64,000 nt of DNA, taken from Flavobacterium gilvum. GTDB taxonomy: Bacteria; Bacteroidota; Bacteroidia; Flavobacteriales; Flavobacteriaceae. The notes below the pieces were generated by a model. The model was not told the origin of the DNA and made no database searches. It saw only the letters and a list, made by a program, of their open reading frames with translations. Position 1 is the first letter of the stretch. Each line of letters starts with the position of its first letter. The translations under genes were made by a program, and so were the position numbers. The stretch spans positions 2,914,001 to 2,978,000 of the forward strand of contig NZ_CP017479.1 in NCBI RefSeq assembly GCF_001761465.1. The letters run 5' to 3'. Below, in pieces: positions 43,405 to 51,246 of the stretch.

Positions 43405-46236
43405 ATGTTAGATACAGACAATACGATTGAAGTTCAGGGCGCACGCGTTCACAATCTAAAAAATATAGATATTTCTATTCCTCGCGAAAAACTGGTAGTT
43501 ATTACAGGGCTTTCGGGTTCGGGCAAATCATCATTGGCATTTGATACTATTTATGCCGAGGGACAACGTCGATATGTAGAAACATTTTCGGCTTACGCGA
43601 GACAATTTCTTGGCGGATTGGAACGTCCGGAAGTCGATAAAATTGACGGACTCTCCCCTGTTATCGCAATCGAACAAAAAACGACCAGCAAAAGTCCTCG
43701 TTCTACAGTAGGCACCATTACAGAAATTTATGATTTTCTGCGATTGCTTTATGCTCGTGGTGCAGATGCCTACAGTTATAATACGGGCGAAAAAATGGTT
43801 TCCTACTCGGATGACCAAATCAAAGAACTAATTATTCAGGATTTCATTGGAAAGCGAATTAATATTCTTGCTCCGGTTATCAGAGCCAGAAAAGGACATT
43901 ATGCCGAACTTTTTCAGCAAATTACCAAACAAGGATTCCTGAAGGTTCGTGTTAATAGCGATATTTTGGACTTGGTTTCGGGTATGAAATTAGATCGTTA
44001 CAAGACTCATGATATTGAAATCGTTGTTGATAGAATGGTCATTGAGAACACTCCTGACAATGAAAAACGTTTATCCGAAAGTATCAATACGGCGATGCAT
44101 CACGGAGAAAATGTATTGATGGTTCTTGATCAGGATACGAATGAAGTACGTTATTTTAGTAGAAATTTGATGTGTCCAAGTACCGGAATATCCTATCAAA
44201 ATCCGGAACCCAATTTGTTTTCTTTCAACTCCCCAAAAGGAGCCTGTGATAGTTGCAACGGATTGGGAACGATAAATCAAATCAATCTAGATAAAATCAT
44301 TCCGAATCCTAAATTATCAATAAAAAATGGTGGATTTGCGCCTTTGGGCGAATACAGATCATCGTGGATTTTTAAGCAGTTGGAAATTATTGGTGAGAAA
44401 TTTGGCTTTAAAATAACCGACCCTATCGAAACTATTTCTGCAGAAGCAATGGAAATGATTTTGAATGGAGGAAAAGAAAAATTTGCAATTGAATCTAAAG
44501 TTTTAGGTGTTACCAAAGAATACAAAATCGACTTCGAGGGTATAGCTCATTTTATAAAAACCCAGCATGATGAAAGTGGCTCAACCACAATCAAGCGTTG
44601 GGCCAAGGAATTTATGGACGAAGTAAAATGTCCTACCTGCGAAGGTTCAAGATTAAAAAAAGAAGCAAATTATTTTAGAATAAATAAAAAAAGCATATCC
44701 GAGTTGTGTGATATGGATATTTCGGATTTGACAGCTTGGTTTTTGGATTTAGACCATCATTTATCTGATAAACAAAAAAGAATAGCGACTGAAGTTATCA
44801 AGGAAATCAAAGATCGTTTAGCTTTCCTAATGAATGTAGGTTTGGATTATTTGGCTTTGAGCCGAAGTTCCAAATCGCTTTCGGGTGGAGAAGCTCAACG
44901 CATTCGATTGGCGACACAAATCGGTTCGCAGCTAGTGGGTGTTTTATATATTTTGGACGAGCCGAGTATTGGTCTGCACCAAAGGGATAACGAAAAATTG
45001 ATTCATTCTTTGGAGCAATTGCGGGATATAGGCAATTCGGTTATTGTGGTTGAACACGACAAAGACATGATTGAACGTGCCGATTATGTAATAGACATCG
45101 GTCCAAAAGCCGGTAAATATGGAGGCGAAATCATAAGTATTGGAACTCCGAAAGAAACTTTGGAATCCGATACGATTACTGCTCAATATTTGAATGGAAA
45201 AATGAAATTGGAAATTCCATCAACACGTCGTGAAGGAAATGGCAAATTCCTAAAACTAACCGGTGCTACAGGAAATAATCTGAAAAATGTTTCGATTGAA
45301 TTACCTTTGGGTAAAATGTTGTGCGTTACAGGTGTTTCCGGCAGCGGTAAATCGACATTGATTAACGAGACCCTATACCCTATTTTGAACGCGCATTATT
45401 TTAATGGTGTTAAAATTCCGATGCCTTATAAAAAAATAGAAGGTTTGGAACATATCGATAAAGTGATTGATATCGATCAAAGTCCGATTGGAAGAACACC
45501 TCGTTCGAATCCTGCCACATACACCGAAGTTTTTACCGAAATAAGAAACTTGTTTACGATGACTTCTGAAAGTATGATTCGAGGATACAAAGCGGGACGT
45601 TTTAGTTTTAATGTAAAAGGTGGTCGATGCGAAACCTGCGAAGGCTCTGGAGTGCGCACGATCGAAATGAACTTTTTGCCTGATGTTTATGTAGAATGCG
45701 AAACCTGTCAGGGGAAGCGTTTTAACAGAGAAACGCTAGAAATTCGATATAAAGGAAAATCCATTTCGGATGTGTTGAATATGACGGTAGACGAAGCCGT
45801 TCCATTCTTTGAAAACATTCCAAAAATATACCGAAAAATAAAAACGATTCAGGATGTTGGTTTGGGTTACATCACGCTGGGACAACAAAGTACAACTCTT
45901 TCGGGAGGTGAAGCGCAACGTATTAAACTGGCGGGAGAATTGTCTAAAAAAGATACCGGAAACACTTTTTATATTCTTGATGAACCCACAACAGGTTTGC
46001 ATTTTGAAGATATTCGGGTATTGATGGACGTGATTAACAAATTGGTAGACAAAGGGAATACCATTTTGATTATCGAACACAATATGGATGTTATCAAACT
46101 TGCCGATTATATCATCGATATTGGCCCTGAAGGTGGAAAAGGCGGCGGACAGCTTGTCGCCAAAGGAACTCCTGAAGAAATCGTGAAAAATAAAAAAAGC
46201 TATACAGCACAATTTTTGAAAAAAGAGTTATCTTAA
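43405..46236 (+). CDS. uvrA: Excinuclease ABC subunit A
   Basis: UvrA scans DNA for damage as a dimer and loads UvrB. The 943-residue protein has two ABC modules: Walker [10 protein letters not shown] (35-43) and GVSGSGKST (near 646-654), signatures [12 protein letters not shown] and [12 protein letters not shown], and Walker [13 protein letters not shown] and [12 protein letters not shown]. Zinc modules are [17 protein letters not shown] and [10 protein letters not shown]. The stop is TAA formed by the junction with a GC-rich repeat, and the last 51 bp recur at 47162-47212, where the same frame ends with TAG. That second copy probably preserves the original 3' end. Confidence 0.96.
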   Translation: MLDTDNTIEVQGARVHNLKNIDISIPREKLVVITGLSGSGKSSLAFDTIYAEGQRRYVETFSAYARQFLGGLERPEVDKIDGLSPVIAIEQKTTSKSPRSTVGTITEIYDFLRLLYARGADAYSYNTGEKMVSYSDDQIKELIIQDFIGKRINILAPVIRARKGHYAELFQQITKQGFLKVRVNSDILDLVSGMKLDRYKTHDIEIVVDRMVIENTPDNEKRLSESINTAMHHGENVLMVLDQDTNEVRYFSRNLMCPSTGISYQNPEPNLFSFNSPKGACDSCNGLGTINQINLDKIIPNPKLSIKNGGFAPLGEYRSSWIFKQLEIIGEKFGFKITDPIETISAEAMEMILNGGKEKFAIESKVLGVTKEYKIDFEGIAHFIKTQHDESGSTTIKRWAKEFMDEVKCPTCEGSRLKKEANYFRINKKSISELCDMDISDLTAWFLDLDHHLSDKQKRIATEVIKEIKDRLAFLMNVGLDYLALSRSSKSLSGGEAQRIRLATQIGSQLVGVLYILDEPSIGLHQRDNEKLIHSLEQLRDIGNSVIVVEHDKDMIERADYVIDIGPKAGKYGGEIISIGTPKETLESDTITAQYLNGKMKLEIPSTRREGNGKFLKLTGATGNNLKNVSIELPLGKMLCVTGVSGSGKSTLINETLYPILNAHYFNGVKIPMPYKKIEGLEHIDKVIDIDQSPIGRTPRSNPATYTEVFTEIRNLFTMTSESMIRGYKAGRFSFNVKGGRCETCEGSGVRTIEMNFLPDVYVECETCQGKRFNRETLEIRYKGKSISDVLNMTVDEAVPFFENIPKIYRKIKTIQDVGLGYITLGQQSTTLSGGEAQRIKLAGELSKKDTGNTFYILDEPTTGLHFEDIRVLMDVINKLVDKGNTILIIEHNMDVIKLADYIIDIGPEGGKGGGQLVAKGTPEEIVKNKKSYTAQFLKKELS
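46185..46235 (+). repeat. 51-bp direct repeat, copy 1 (uvrA 3' end)
   Basis: The last 51 bp of uvrA before the third base of its stop; identical to 47162-47212. Confidence 0.9.
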
Positions 46237-46401
46237 TTCCCCTCTCCTAGAGGGGTGCCCGTAGGGCGGGGTGTTTAGTCTGTTGATTAATTTTTTTTCG
46301 TGAATTTATTTCCAAAATAATATAATTAGGGAATTAGGAAAATGATTGATATAAATTAAAAAACCACCCCGCCCTATGGACACCCCTCCAGAGGTTGGGA
46401 A
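46235..46401. mobile_element. Non-autonomous element with GC-rich inverted ends
   Basis: Left arm 46235-46276 (AATTCCCCTCTCCTAGAGG..., with GCCCgtaGGGC) and right arm 46361-46401 are inverted relatives. Between them are only about 85 bp of AT-rich DNA. The inner sequence (GTGAATTTATTTCCAAAAT-like) resembles the region just before the DUF559 gene in the element at 46529, so this looks like an internal-deletion derivative. Confidence 0.75.
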
Positions 46402-46528
46402 ATGAGACCGGGTATCAGAATCAAAACATCTAAAAGAATCAGAAAAAATTTTAAAACGTGATTTAAGAGAAATTTTATAAAATATAAATAATTATTCATC
46501 ACATTTTCAAAAAAGGTTCAGTTACTTT

Positions 46529-47131
46529 AATTCCCCTCTCCTAGAGGGATGCCCATAGGGCGGGGTGTTTTTTCTGTAAACTAAATCGTATTTTCAATAA
46601 GCAGTATTGTTATTTTTTTTGTAAATTTATTCTTAAAAATAAATACATGAAAAGTAATAATGATATAACTGCATACATAAATAACTTCCCCGTTTATAGA
46701 AATTTTGTCGAAAACCTACCTTATAATATAAAACTAAAATCAAGAGCCAGAGCTTTGCGTAAGGCAGGAGTATTATCAGAAGTTATTTTTTGGTTACAGG
46801 TTCATAAAGGGATGTTTTGGAAAATAGATTTTGACAGACAAAGAATCATAGGTAATTATATAGTTGACTTTTATATAAAATCTTTAGGATTGATAATCGA
46901 AATTGACGGAGCTAGCCATAATGACAAAGAGGAATACGACAGCAAAAGAGAAAATTATTTTATTTCCTTAGGCTTGAAAATTTTCAAAATTTCAGATTTG
47001 AGAGTAAAGCACGATTTGAATAATGTAATGATGGAATTGGAGAAATATATTATTGAGGAGTTTGGGTGAAATCATTTGAACAGACTAAAAAACCACCCCG
47101 CCCTATGGGCACCCCTCCAGAGGAGGGGAAA
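46529..47131 (+). mobile_element. Element carrying a DUF559 nuclease gene
   Basis: Left arm 46529-46572 and right arm 47090-47131 are inverted copies, sharing AATTCCCCTC-type ends, a CCCTCtcctAGAGGG hairpin, GCCCatAGGGC and the tract GGCGGGGTGkTTTTT. The right arm reversed also shares TTTAGTCTGTT with the first element. One gene for a PD-(D/E)XK nuclease lies inside. GC content of the arms is far above the rest of the genome. Confidence 0.75.
46647..47069 (+). CDS. DUF559-domain endonuclease
   Basis: A 140-residue protein of the DUF559/Vsr-like PD-(D/E)XK nuclease group. Positions match the core: Glu 45 in SEVIFW, Asp 74 in NYIVDFYIKSLGL, and Glu 85/Asp 87 in IIEIDGASH. FDRQRIIGNY (62-71) is the strand before the catalytic Asp, and FKISDLRV follows the last helix. 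Relatives include very-short-patch repair nucleases and many uncharacterised proteins. The gene starts inside an element whose ends are inverted repeats, so it is likely the mobility or maintenance gene of that element. The exact cut is unknown. Confidence 0.85.
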   Translation: MKSNNDITAYINNFPVYRNFVENLPYNIKLKSRARALRKAGVLSEVIFWLQVHKGMFWKIDFDRQRIIGNYIVDFYIKSLGLIIEIDGASHNDKEEYDSKRENYFISLGLKIFKISDLRVKHDLNNVMMELEKYIIEEFG

Positions 47132-47161
47132 TGAAACTGGAGAGTTTTTGTAAAAAAAATG

Positions 47162-47212
47162 GAAAAATAAAAAAAGCTATACAGCACAATTTTTGAAAAA
47201 AGAGTTATCTTA
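47162..47212 (+). repeat. 51-bp direct repeat, copy 2
   Basis: Exact copy of uvrA bases 46185-46235, in the same frame and followed by G so that the frame ends with TAG. It is out of reach of uvrA translation. Confidence 0.9.
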
Positions 47213-47260
47213 GTAAAACATCTTATTAAAGATTGAGTTTAAACTGAAAACAGATGCCCT

Positions 47261-47331
47261 AGCCCCGATAGAAGTGGAAATCCTTTTTATTTTTTCTTTA
47301 AAAATAAAAAGATTGTAGCGTATAGCGGGAA
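47261..47331. ncRNA. Structured repeat, copy B (Flavo-1-like)
   Basis: A 71-nt copy of the element at 23110. The 12-bp stem is CTTTTTATTTTT with its reverse complement, closing the same TCTTT loop, so two base pairs differ from copy A with both partners changed. It ends 23 bp before the LOG-family ATG. Confidence 0.65.
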
Positions 47332-47354
47332 AAAGCTTCAAAAAATAATAAAAA

Positions 47355-48083
47355 ATGAGATTAGAAGATTTTGACAACGACGAAGAAAGAGTAATCCAAG
47401 ATAAATTTAAACGCAAAACTTGGAATGAAATAAAAACTAATGACAGTTGGGCGATTTTTAAAATCATGTCCGAATTTGTAAATGGATATGATACTATGAG
47501 CCGAATTGGGCCTTGCGTAACTATTTTTGGTTCGGCGAGGCTGAAGCCAGATAATAAATATTATATGTTGGCTGAAAAAATTGCGTACAAAATAAGTAAA
47601 GCCGGTTATGGCGTGATTACAGGCGGTGGCCCCGGAATCATGGAAGCCGGTAACAAAGGGGCACATTTGGGAGGAGGTCCTTCGGTGGGGTTGAACATTG
47701 AGCTACCTTTTGAGCAACACTTTAACCCTTATATTGACAACGATAAAAACCTGAATTTTGATTATTTCTTTGTTCGAAAAGTAATGTTTGTTAAATATTC
47801 ACAAGGTTTTGTTGTGATGCCAGGTGGATTTGGAACAATGGATGAATTGTTTGAGGCGATTACCCTGATTCAGACCAAAAAAATTGGCAAATTCCCAATA
47901 ATATTAGTCGGAACTGCATTTTGGTCCGGTTTGATTGAATGGATTAAAACTGTGTTGGTAGAAAGGGAACACACTATAAGTCCGGACGATTTGAATTTAT
48001 TTAAAGTTGTAGACACAGAGGATGAAGTAGTTGAAGTCCTTGATAAATTCTATAAAAAGTACGATTTAAGTCCAAACTTTTAA
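47355..48083 (+). CDS. LOG-family (TIGR00730) protein
   Basis: A 242-residue Rossmann-fold protein of the LOG / lysine decarboxylase-like family, which cleaves nucleoside 5'-monophosphates to the base and ribose-5-phosphate. Signature blocks are VITGGGPGIMEAGNKGA (near 92-108) and VVMPGGFGTMDELFE (near 153-167), which hold the PGGxGTxxE nucleotide-binding motif. The substrate in Flavobacteria is unproven; in plants and some bacteria it makes cytokinins. The leader overlaps the structured repeat copy B. A terminator follows. Confidence 0.92.
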   Translation: MRLEDFDNDEERVIQDKFKRKTWNEIKTNDSWAIFKIMSEFVNGYDTMSRIGPCVTIFGSARLKPDNKYYMLAEKIAYKISKAGYGVITGGGPGIMEAGNKGAHLGGGPSVGLNIELPFEQHFNPYIDNDKNLNFDYFFVRKVMFVKYSQGFVVMPGGFGTMDELFEAITLIQTKKIGKFPIILVGTAFWSGLIEWIKTVLVEREHTISPDDLNLFKVVDTEDEVVEVLDKFYKKYDLSPNF

Positions 48084-48084
48084 T

Positions 48085-48127
48085 AAAAAAAAGCCGTCTC
48101 ATCCCACAAGAATAGACGGCTTTTTTC
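48085..48127 (+). terminator. Terminator after the LOG-family gene
   Basis: AAAAAAGCCGTCT and AGACGGCTTTTTT pair around a 14-nt loop, with a run of T on the 3' side. Confidence 0.85.
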
Positions 48128-48233
48128 ATTTAACGTTTATAGTTGCATTTTGACCAATTAATACTGTACTTTTCTTAATTTTTTGTAAATTGTATTAGAA
48201 TACTATTTTTAGAAACCTAATAATTTCCCCAAA

Positions 48234-51059
48234 TTGAGAACTCACAGTAAAATTATTTTTTTTCTGATATTGTTGTTTTTCAACAAACAATATGCACAGC
48301 ATCATTCCAAGATGACTGCGACTGTGGATATGGGTGCAAAATACCTATCTGTAGATCAGGAAATTACTTTTTACAACCAAACCGGGGATATTTTAACCTC
48401 TATTGTGCTTAATGACTGGAATAATGCTTTCTCGGATCGTAACAGTCCTTTAGGAAAACGTTTTTCAGACGAATTTTATACTAAATTCCATATGGCGCAA
48501 CCTCATGAGCGCGGAGGAACTATCAATTTATATATCGAGGATCAGGATAAAAATGTTTTTACATGGGAAAGAACTACTAAAAATCCCGATTATATTAAAG
48601 TTTTACTCAATCGGGTGTTGCTTCCTGGACAAAAGCTAAAGTTACATCTTACTTATATTTCTAAGATTCCAAGCGAAAAATTTACCAAATATGGCTATTT
48701 TGAGGGAAGATATGGAATGCATTTAAAAAACTGGTTTCTTACTCCTGCCCGCTATGAAAATCATCAATTTATAAAATACAGTAATGAAAACCTTGACGAT
48801 AGTGCCAATGGAATTTCGGATTTTGAAATTGGTTTGAAAATCCCGAATCAGAATGCAATAACAACCGATTTGGTTGTTGATGATTTAATACAAACTGAAA
48901 AAGGAACAACAGTCAAACTTTCGGGTAAAAACAGAACTGATTTTGATCTTATTATAGAAAAAGAATCAAGTTACAGAAGCTACAAAATTGGCGATTTGGA
49001 AATTATGTCTAATATTGGCTCCAGTAGGTTTGAAGACTCATTGAAGACTACAATTATTAATCGCGTGGCTGATTTTGCCAATACCCAAATAGGACGATAT
49101 CCTTATGATAAAATTATTATTTCGCAGGAAGATTACGAGAAAAATCCATTTTATGGACTGAACCAATTGCCAAAATTCATGCGCCCGTTTCATTCTGATT
49201 TTATTTTTGAAATAAAATTTTTGAAAACGTATTTGAATAATTTTCTCAAAAATAGTTTGACTTTGGATTCTAGAAAAGACAATTGGATTTATGATGGCAT
49301 CCAAGTGTTTACGATGATGAATTATATTGACAAATACCATCCAGAGAGTAAAATGATGGGATCGGCCTCTAAATCTTTTTTGCTAAAGGGATTCAAAATG
49401 GCTCAAACCGACTTTAATGAGCAATACAGTTATTATTATATGCTTATGGCGCGCAAAAATCTGGATCAGTCGCTAAATGCTCCCAAAAATTCATTGATAA
49501 AATATAATGTACAAATTGCCAACAAATACAAAGCTGGGCTAAGCCTGAAATATTTGGATGATTATTTGGGCAATGATTTGGTTTCGTCTGGAATTCAACA
49601 ATTCTATAAACTGAATAATGAGAGCCAAACTGAGAGAGGAGATTTTGAATCGATATTAAAAACCAAAGCTTCAAAAGACATTGATTGGTTTTTTAAATAT
49701 ATTATCGATAGCCGGGAACCTATTGATTATAAATTTGGAGATTTTTCCAAAACAAAAGACAGTCTTACTTTTATCGTAAAAAACAAAGGAGTACCGTTGG
49801 TTCCTATCCCTGTGTATGGAATCAAAGACAAGCAAATCATTTTTAAAAAATGGCTTGAAACCAATGAAATAGACACTACGCTTACTTTTGACAGAAAAAA
49901 TGTTGACAAACTGGTATTAAATTATAACAATGAAGTGCCAGAATTCAATTTAAGAAACAATTGGAAATCACTGAATTCTTTTTCATTGAATCGCCCATTG
50001 AAACTCACTTTTTTTGAGGATTTAGAAGATCCTCATCGTTCCCAGTTATTTTATGTCCCAACATTATTTTACAATAAATATGACGGATTTGCACCCGGAA
50101 TCAGCTTTTACAATTATAGTTTTTTTGACAAACCGTTTATGTTTACCTTGAATCCGATGTACTCTATCAATACAAAATCTATAATCGGAAGTTATGCATT
50201 GGTTGTCAATAGATATTTAAGAGAAAGAAGATTGTACAATATGCGCTATTCTTTGAATGGTTCCTATTATCATTATGCCTCGGATGCGGCTTATTTTAAA
50301 TTATATCCAAGTTTATCGCTTTTCTTTCGTGAACCAAGTTATAGAGACAATCGAAAACAAGCAATTTTTGTCAAATACAATATTATTTTCAAGCAACCAT
50401 CTGCTACCGTAATTGACAGTACCGATAATTATTCTATTTTGAACCTTAAATATTCCAATATAAAAACGGAAGTTACAAGCCACGTAAAATTCTTAACGGA
50501 TGTTCAGTTTTCGGGCTATTTTGGAAAAGTATCTGCAGAAATGGAATATCGTAAATTATTCAACGATAATCGCTATTTTAACGCCAGGGTGTTTTTGGGA
50601 ACATTTTTATACAATACAAATAATACTCAAAATTATAATTTTGGGGTTTCAAGAGTCAACGATTATTTGTTTGATTATGCGGTTTATGCACGCTCTGATA
50701 CCGAAGGAATTTTGAGTCAGCAGTATTTCTTTGCGCAAGGAGGATTCAAATCATTTGTAAATCCACCGCAATCCAATCAATGGCTGGCTACAACCAATTT
50801 GAGCTACAGTTTATTGTGGAATTGGGTAGATGCTTATGCCGATTTTGGTTTGGTAAAAAATAAAGCAATGCATAACACCTTTATATATGATAGCGGAATA
50901 AGACTCAATTTGGTTCAGGATTATTTTGAATTATTCTTTCCCGTATATTCTTCAAATGGATTTGAAATTACCCAAAAAAATTACAACGAAAAAATAAGAT
51001 TTATTTTTGTTTTCAACCCAAAATCGTTAATTAATCTTTTTACCCGAAAATGGTTTTAA
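48234..51059 (+). CDS. M1-like protein without zinc site, with a C-terminal barrel-like region
   Basis: A 941-residue exported protein. The signal peptide is MRTHSKIIFFLILLFFNKQY with a TTG start (no nearby ATG gives a signal peptide). Residues about 25-480 follow the M1 aminopeptidase layout (GAKYLSVDQEITFYNQT, then a gluzincin-like region), but HEXXH is replaced by FEIKFLKTYL and the later NExWLNEG Glu by DNWIYDG. So it should be inactive as a zinc peptidase. Residues about 600-941 alternate strands typical of an outer-membrane beta barrel and end in a Phe. Similar Flavobacteria proteins may be pseudo-peptidases or adaptors; the role is inferred only. Confidence 0.75.
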   Translation: MRTHSKIIFFLILLFFNKQYAQHHSKMTATVDMGAKYLSVDQEITFYNQTGDILTSIVLNDWNNAFSDRNSPLGKRFSDEFYTKFHMAQPHERGGTINLYIEDQDKNVFTWERTTKNPDYIKVLLNRVLLPGQKLKLHLTYISKIPSEKFTKYGYFEGRYGMHLKNWFLTPARYENHQFIKYSNENLDDSANGISDFEIGLKIPNQNAITTDLVVDDLIQTEKGTTVKLSGKNRTDFDLIIEKESSYRSYKIGDLEIMSNIGSSRFEDSLKTTIINRVADFANTQIGRYPYDKIIISQEDYEKNPFYGLNQLPKFMRPFHSDFIFEIKFLKTYLNNFLKNSLTLDSRKDNWIYDGIQVFTMMNYIDKYHPESKMMGSASKSFLLKGFKMAQTDFNEQYSYYYMLMARKNLDQSLNAPKNSLIKYNVQIANKYKAGLSLKYLDDYLGNDLVSSGIQQFYKLNNESQTERGDFESILKTKASKDIDWFFKYIIDSREPIDYKFGDFSKTKDSLTFIVKNKGVPLVPIPVYGIKDKQIIFKKWLETNEIDTTLTFDRKNVDKLVLNYNNEVPEFNLRNNWKSLNSFSLNRPLKLTFFEDLEDPHRSQLFYVPTLFYNKYDGFAPGISFYNYSFFDKPFMFTLNPMYSINTKSIIGSYALVVNRYLRERRLYNMRYSLNGSYYHYASDAAYFKLYPSLSLFFREPSYRDNRKQAIFVKYNIIFKQPSATVIDSTDNYSILNLKYSNIKTEVTSHVKFLTDVQFSGYFGKVSAEMEYRKLFNDNRYFNARVFLGTFLYNTNNTQNYNFGVSRVNDYLFDYAVYARSDTEGILSQQYFFAQGGFKSFVNPPQSNQWLATTNLSYSLLWNWVDAYADFGLVKNKAMHNTFIYDSGIRLNLVQDYFELFFPVYSSNGFEITQKNYNEKIRFIFVFNPKSLINLFTRKWF

Positions 51060-51212
51060 TTCAAAATAAAAACTTTAATTTATTGAATTATAGTTTGTTT
51101 TTTTAAGTTAAAATTATATATAAATCAAAAATATATTTATTTTAATGAAAATTATTCCGTAAAAAAATACATAATTACATAATTACATAACGATATATAT
51201 ATAGTTTTTGAT

Positions 51213-51220
51213 TAGCTTTG
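51213..51220 (+). promoter_or_regulatory. -7 box of the E1 dehydrogenase gene
   Basis: TAGCTTTG matches TAnnTTTG, 26 bp before ATG 51247. Confidence 0.5.
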
Positions 51221-51246
51221 CACCGTGAAAGCTATACTTTTAAATT

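Noticed and set aside
46501..46572. Reading the GC-rich arms as simple terminators
   Set aside because: They recur as inverted pairs around different content with one protein-coding member, and no T-run follows, so termination alone does not explain them.
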